Shown here in pieces: positions 60,858-64,000 of a stretch of DNA of 64,000 bases; positions within the stretch are counted from its first letter, which is position 1, and each line of letters starts with the position of its first letter. Location: assembly GCA_029532625.1 (NCBI GenBank), contig JARFXM010000009.1:4526001-4590000 (forward strand), given 5' to 3'. The notes under the pieces are model-generated. The model worked only from the letters and a program-made list of their open reading frames with translations. It had not been told where the DNA came from and ran no database searches. The DNA comes from Lomentospora prolificans (Eukaryota; Ascomycota; Sordariomycetes; Microascales; Microascaceae). The translations under genes and the position numbers were made by a program.

Positions 60858-63384
60858 GACGCGTCAGACTACCGGGACGGCTGGCTTTCCAGTCTGTCTC
60901 GAGTCTATCAGTTTGGTCTGGAGTCTCGAATATGACGACAGTGACCGGAATGGAAAATGGTGGGGGTGATGTTTCAACGACTTAAGCTTGAGCGGCCGGC
61001 ATCATGAGGTGGCCGTCTTTGTGAACCTAACCTTCCACCATGGCAGGCTATATAGGGAAGGTGGGACACCAAACGCGTCTTGCTCTTCAGATTGGCCACA
61101 GCTGTGACCACTGAAATTTACACCTGACCGATGCCCTTTTTTTTTTTCGACCTGCACGTCCCATGTCATGGATAGGTAGATGTGCACTTCCTATTAAATA
61201 TAGAATTGCTATTCTGGAATGGTTAGTGTGCAGAACAGCGCCTTTGTTGAAAAGATGGATAAACGCGATGAAGATATCACCATAAGCCTCTGCTATTAAT
61301 CAGCATGCGATGAAACTCCAGCTTTACCTAAAATGAACTCGAGGTCCTGGGTGCATATCTGGTTCGGGGGTCTGTGGTGGTACTTCGTAGTTTGTCACTA
61401 TTTGCGAGACCAGCAGGATCGTTAGCATGGAGGCTGTGGAGACGATTCGTGTCGTGCGCAATGCCTTCCATCCTCTGTCATACTATTGAGCATCTTAACA
61501 AGATTTTATTTATTATGCGTATTGTCTTGTTGGCCCCCAAACTTAGAGTGCGTCCCTGACCCTTCCCGGCGGCGTTTTGTATTTTACGTCAACATTGGCT
61601 TCCTCATGCCAAGAAATTGTGTTCCACCAGTTCGGGTTCAGATCAGAGCTGAGTAAGTCGGAACATTCCCCTCTACGATAATTAGACCTCATCGCCATTA
61701 GGGCTGTTCTATTTCGAGCGCATGATGGGACCACGCACGAAAGAGTATGCCCTCTATGGGAGTCTCTTTCTCTGGCCTGCTAGAAGATGTCTGGCTACAA
61801 TTTGCCGGGTAGCCGGGGCACTGTGAGATAAAAATGGATGCGAAGCTCAATATGGACACAAGTGCTGCATTGTCAGCGATTTCGAAGCCTCCTGCATTAG
61901 ACCGCTGTGGCTGTGAACTCCCGCCGTGGAGTCTCGATTCATACAAGTCGTAAGCATGGAAGTTGTCCGAGTAAAGAGGTGGCAATTGCCCTGGACTCTC
62001 TCATATCAATAGAGGCAACGTACAGGTACTTCCTTTCTGGTCGAGAAAGCCGTGGGTGTACATCAGCGCGCTACGAAAATGGTGGCTTCGAATCAGTAGA
62101 TCGAACGGGAACCCGTTTCTAGCCATTTTCGAGCAATATTGCGAACTAATAAAAAGTTGGCGTGGTTAGTCAGGGTAATAAAGGCGGGCAGGCTACTAAT
62201 AGGGCTCCTGATGCGAGTCATCGGGAGTGTGAGACATTCGTCTGTTGATATCTCGAATCGTTAGGCTGGATGTGCTCGAGGAGACAATGCACGCCAGATG
62301 ATAAGACCTGTCAGCCCAAATACAACCCTGCAGGGTCAAGCGGATGGACGAGCCAGCCATGGAACAGTTCAATCAGCGAACAAAGGCTTCCAGGCTTTCT
62401 TGGCCAGCCAGCCTTAAATCGTCGAAGGACAACATCCATTGGAAGGAACAAAGGTGGCAGCTCCTCGATGCCAGAAATAGAGTTGGCCCAATTTCCGCCG
62501 CCAGGCACAGCCCCCAAGCTCACCCCAAAAGGGGAATCGTGTCTTCAGCCCGGCCTAATAGTACTTTGCGGATGCTGCACCTGTTAAGCAACTCTTTAAT
62601 ATTACCAGCTGCTCCGTTAAAACTTCGTAATGAGCTCTCGTAAAGTCCCTACCAGCAGGCTGAGAGTGGTCGTTGGAGTTGCAGTCGCACCTGTGGCTGG
62701 CAACTTGCGAGAGCGGTGCTTGAGGAGGAAGCTTTGGACAGTTGGGGTGCTCTTTTTTCCCACCTTCTTTTTCCTTTGGTTATTTTCACGAAAGGACGAC
62801 ATGGATCGGTCAGCGCGTGGGAGCGAACAGGATTCTTGGTCGCACTCTCTATCAATTGAGTTCGGCATTGAAACAGAGTGCATTGGGCTTCAGGACAAGG
62901 ATACGGGCCTTGAGCCAGCTGCCCACCCCACAAGAACACTGCTGGCCAAAAGACGGGTTGAGGGGCCTCTGGTCTGTGCTGGCATGGAGAGTGCCTGCCC
63001 TTATCTTGGGCTAGTAAATTCACATTCAGGGGAGTAATCCCTTCACGCCTACCCTACCAAGGTCACACGGCACCATCAATCGATGGGATTCGCGGGCGAT
63101 AATGGCTCCTTCACAGCTGGCTCAATGCTGCCTGGGCCTAGTGCTCCATATTGCTCCCGAGTACATCACTAATAAAAAGTGCCCTGTTCTACCTGGTCCC
63201 CTGTCTCTAGTTTCTCCGAATTGAATCTCCCCGTCTGACTGATCCCGTCCCACCCGTCGTGACGCTCCAAGAATAACTCTTCACTTTCCATGACCTTTCC
63301 ATCCAAAAACCGCGCGTGACGGAGCATCGAATCGCAGAGGACTCAGTGCAAATCCCGTCTCGCTCGAAGAAGCCCAGGTCAAGG
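60858..63384. other. Divergent intergenic region, 2.5 kb
   Basis: It lies between the RCC1-like gene and the Gln-rich gene and holds both promoters. An ACGCGT sits at 60859-60864, directly abutting the RCC1-like start codon. A T-run is at 61138-61148. A plus-strand open frame of 135 codons at 62630-63037 has no recognisable domain. Confidence 0.5.
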
Positions 63385-64000
63385 ATGCCTTTTGGTCGTT
63401 TAGGACGGCACGGCAATCGGTCGCAGCACGCTCTTCCCATTCTGGAGTCGGCCAGCGGAGGAGTGACGAGCGACCAGGAAGTAAGCAACGAGTTTGGTGC
63501 TGGTGCTGGTTCTTCTGGGAGTGCGGGCTCAGTTGCTCCTGGAAATTCTGGTGCTGGCGCGCCTCAAGCTGCGTCTGCCACCGCGTCTGCTCCTTCAAGC
63601 TCAGGCGGCGCTGCGTCTGCCAATCCCCCTCACCCAGCCTCGCCAAGTGGCTTCAGTTCGAATGATTCTTTGGACAGCCGGCCGTCTCAGCAACAGCAAC
63701 AGCAACAGCAACAACAGCAGCATCAACGCCAGCAATCGCAGCATACCTCATCGCCATCATCGCAACTGCCGCCCCAGCATCAGCACCTAGTCCAAAATCC
63801 TCACCAGCTGCAGCACCAACTCCCACTCCAGCACCAGGACGAGCATGACCAGCACCCGCCGCCGCCTCCGCCTCACCATTTCAAGCCTACCAATAGAATT
63901 ACCAAATCCCCTCCGGCTCCGCCTCTGCACAATCAAAGTGCGGCTGGTGGTCAAAGTGTCCCCCTTGATCCACGCTTGAGTGGCCATGACTTGTCTGCTC
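63385..64000 (+). CDS. Unrecognised Gln/Pro/Ser-rich protein, N-terminal part (truncated by window edge)
   Basis: An ATG at 63385 opens a frame that stays free of stops for 205 codons to the end of the window. It starts MPFGRLGRHGNRSQHALPIL, then has a Gly/Ala/Ser-rich stretch, a Gln tract with nine consecutive Gln (CAG/CAA mix) at about residues 103-111, and Gln/His-rich and poly-Pro segments (PPPPPPHHFKP). The visible part is low complexity and probably disordered, as in the N-termini of many fungal signalling and polarity proteins. I do not recognise the family; the folded domains should lie downstream. A GTAAGC at 63481 could act as an alternative donor, but the long open frame after it argues for reading through. 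It is divergent from the RCC1-like gene. Confidence 0.7.
   Translation, partial: MPFGRLGRHGNRSQHALPILESASGGVTSDQEVSNEFGAGAGSSGSAGSVAPGNSGAGAPQAASATASAPSSSGGAASANPPHPASPSGFSSNDSLDSRPSQQQQQQQQQQQHQRQQSQHTSSPSSQLPPQHQHLVQNPHQLQHQLPLQHQDEHDQHPPPPPPHHFKPTNRITKSPPAPPLHNQSAAGGQSVPLDPRLSGHDLSA
63691..63720 (+). repeat. CAG/CAA triplet tract
   Basis: Consecutive CAG and CAA codons encode an uninterrupted Gln run inside the open frame that begins at 63385. Mixed codons make it less slippage-prone than a pure CAG run. Confidence 0.85.

Noticed and set aside
62630..63037. 135-codon plus-strand frame with a Phe-rich helix
   Set aside because: The Phe run comes from a T-rich tract; there is no family match, and it lies in a likely promoter or leader region.
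1..64000. CRISPR array, telomere repeats, dispersed 5S rRNA, snRNA or secondary-metabolite cluster
   Set aside because: I looked by eye for regularly spaced repeats, TTAGGG arrays, conserved 5S/U6/U2 strings, and PKS, NRPS or terpene synthase motifs, and saw none. A covariance-model search would be needed to exclude divergent RNAs.

Overview
This window looks like nuclear DNA of a filamentous ascomycete (Pezizomycotina, probably Sordariomycetes). Genes lie on both strands and carry short GT-AG introns, mostly 50-110 nt, often with CTAAC/CTGAC branch points. Protein matches are to fungal forms of eukaryotic housekeeping families. The DNA is not AT-rich. I found no confident tRNA, rRNA, CRISPR, intact transposon or secondary-metabolite cluster. 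Exon structures were built by hand; every junction in the thirteen confident models keeps the reading frame.

Left part (1-12.8 kb): the 5' part of MOT1 (-) and the cohesin gene SMC3 (+) are divergent across 2.5 kb. That interval holds a 25-bp-arm hairpin and an MluI cell-cycle box close to SMC3. Next come mitochondrial ribosomal protein mL46 (-) and a RING-H2 plus PHD finger protein (-).

Middle part (12.8-31 kb): chaperonin subunit CCT8 (+) converges on a saccharopine-dehydrogenase-like membrane oxidoreductase (-). An HMG-box protein resembling the Nhp10/Nht1 INO80 subunit (+) converges on a DUF155 (RMND1/Rmd1) membrane protein (-). A DUF2841 (YDR124W-like) protein (-) follows.

About 31-46 kb is a 15-kb stretch with no gene I can support. 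It holds homopolymer runs, a perfect short inverted repeat and one coding-looking open stretch without a start codon.

Right part (46-64 kb): a ten-exon Ycf1-type ABCC vacuolar transporter (-) has a Yap1-type site upstream. Next are a secreted sedolisin protease (-) with an open in-frame tail after its stop, an RCC1-repeat remnant (+), and a divergent RCC1 protein (-). The start of an unrecognised Gln/Pro/Ser-rich protein (+) runs off the window.

Most genes are independent core functions (transcription, cohesion, mitochondrial translation, protein folding, chromatin remodelling, Ran cycle, metal and glutathione-conjugate detoxification), not one pathway. The less ordinary items are the hairpin, the 15-kb desert, the RCC1 pair, the sedolisin tail and the Gly-to-Ala change in the CCT8 nucleotide loop.
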